Below are positions 12,499 through 13,102 of a DNA stretch of 13,102 nt, one piece after another. Each line of letters opens with the position of its first letter. Position 1 is the first letter of the stretch. The translations under genes were made by a program, and so were the position numbers. The DNA comes from an archaeon (lineage in GTDB: Archaea; B1Sed10-29; WALL01). Below the pieces are notes generated by a model, which was not told where the DNA came from, ran no database searches, and was given only the letters and a program-made list of their open reading frames with translations. The DNA lies in the NCBI GenBank assembly GCA_030592525.1, contig JAUVIW010000017.1:1-13102 (forward strand), read 5' to 3'.

Positions 12499-13102
12499 AC
12501 AATCCCTTCCTCAACTATCTGGTACTTGATTGCCTCGCCCTCGCGCCTGAACTGGTGCCTCACGAGGTGCGCAACGCGCTCGAGCCTTTTCTCGAGCCCA
12601 ACTACAATCTTGCTCGCGTACTTCAAAGTGTCCCCGGCCACGGGCTCGATGCCGTTGGTATCCGGGTTTGTGTAAACCTGGTTTGTCACGAGCACGGCCG
12701 CGTTCTTCTTCCGCGCCAAATCGAGCAACTGTGCCATTTGCACGCCGAGCTCGCGCGAGCACGTGTGCCTTTGATTGGGGTCAAACTCAAGGCGGTAGTG
12801 GTACACCACGCTGTCCACGACAATTAAATCAAACTCAGTGCTCTTGAGGGACGCAATCATCTCTGCCTGCTCCCCAAAGCTCGCGGGCTCCAGGAGAAGC
12901 GTCGACTCCATAATGAGGTTGTAATCACTGCCTGCAATCTGCCTGAGCCGCTGGTCGCTGAACGACCCCTCAGGGTCGATGAACACGCTCCGCAAGCCCA
13001 TGCGGCCGGCCTGCGCTATTGCCAGCATCGCTATATTGCTTTTTCCGCTGGCTGGCGGCCCGTACACCTGGGTAATAGTGCGCGTTGGCAGCCCGCCGCC
13101 GA
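12495..13102 (-). CDS. radB: RadB-like recombinase, RecA/Rad51 superfamily (5' end outside window)
   Basis: About 202 codons are visible. The frame stays open to the window edge, where it reads GGGLPTRTITQVYGPPASGKSN, so the true start lies beyond 13102 and the GTG at 13067 is an internal valine codon. Walker A is GPPASGKS and Walker B is FDLIVVDSVV. The later strand AAVLVTNQVYTN and the GDTLKYASKIVVGLEK stretch match the archaeal RadA/RadB core. The short length after Walker A and absence of a visible N-terminal HhH domain point to RadB, the archaeal paralogue that assists homologous recombination, over RadA. The last residues (IKYQIVEEGIV) are a typical C-terminal strand. It converges on the HhH gene, sharing the TTAA stop palindrome. 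Confidence 0.88.
   Translation of the reverse strand, partial: GGGLPTRTITQVYGPPASGKSNIAMLAIAQAGRMGLRSVFIDPEGSFSDQRLRQIAGSDYNLIMESTLLLEPASFGEQAEMIASLKSTEFDLIVVDSVVYHYRLEFDPNQRHTCSRELGVQMAQLLDLARKKNAAVLVTNQVYTNPDTNGIEPVAGDTLKYASKIVVGLEKRLERVAHLVRHQFRREGEAIKYQIVEEGIV

Noticed and set aside
13065..13067. GTG at 13067 as the start of the RadB-like gene
   Set aside because: The frame continues upstream to the window edge with conserved residues (GLPTRTITQ) that precede Walker A in this family, so this is an internal valine codon.
1..13102. CRISPR arrays, insertion sequences, tRNA and rRNA genes
   Set aside because: No regularly spaced direct repeats, transposase domains, terminal inverted repeats around a gene, or conserved RNA sequences were seen on reading both strands.

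Overview
The window is archaeal. It carries a replication factor C small subunit, an archaeal-type topoisomerase I with a C-terminal zinc-finger region, a RadB-like recombinase and an archaeal/eukaryotic-type tRNA methylthiotransferase. Almost every operon-first gene has a TATA-like box centred about 25-29 nt before its start codon, which implies leaderless mRNAs. Genes are packed tightly: ATGA overlaps, 1-6 nt gaps and convergent genes that share stop-codon palindromes. The compactness, small average gene size, reduced NFACT protein and free-standing HTH-LAGLIDADG protein suggest a small-genome DPANN-like archaeon (for example Diapherotrites, Micrarchaeota or Woesearchaeota). That lineage is an inference and not demonstrated.

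Layout. On the minus strand, 1-1547 is a two-gene operon: rfcS, then a HAD-fold protein that has lost the family's catalytic aspartates and runs off the window. On the plus strand, 1628-5657+ is a run of membrane protein, tRNA t6A methylthiotransferase, six-helix membrane protein (own promoter), CTP synthase (pyrG) and DNA topoisomerase I (topA, ending at 7702). Next comes an AT-richer patch (about 7435-9411). It holds the last ~90 codons of topA, a convergent HTH-LAGLIDADG-wHTH protein and a divergent GNAT acetyltransferase. High-GC coding resumes at 9437 with a stand-alone NFACT-R protein and a coupled 56-residue membrane protein. On the minus strand, 10368-11515 encodes a transglutaminase-fold protein and a small probable OB-fold protein, preceded by a 66-codon leaderless ORF at 11592-11792. 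On the plus strand, 11894-12498 encodes a lysine-tailed helical protein and a Cdd1-type helix-hairpin-helix protein. These converge on a RadB-like recombinase (12495 to beyond 13102).

How the genes fit together. Most are informational: clamp loader, topoisomerase, recombinase, HhH protein, tRNA modification and an NFACT (ribosome quality control) domain. CTP synthase supplies nucleotides. The points most worth a second look are the composition break inside topA beside a LAGLIDADG protein, the reduced NFACT protein, the nucleophile-less HAD protein cotranscribed with the clamp loader, and the intracellular transglutaminase-fold protein with its small partner. I found no CRISPR array, tRNA, rRNA or insertion sequence.
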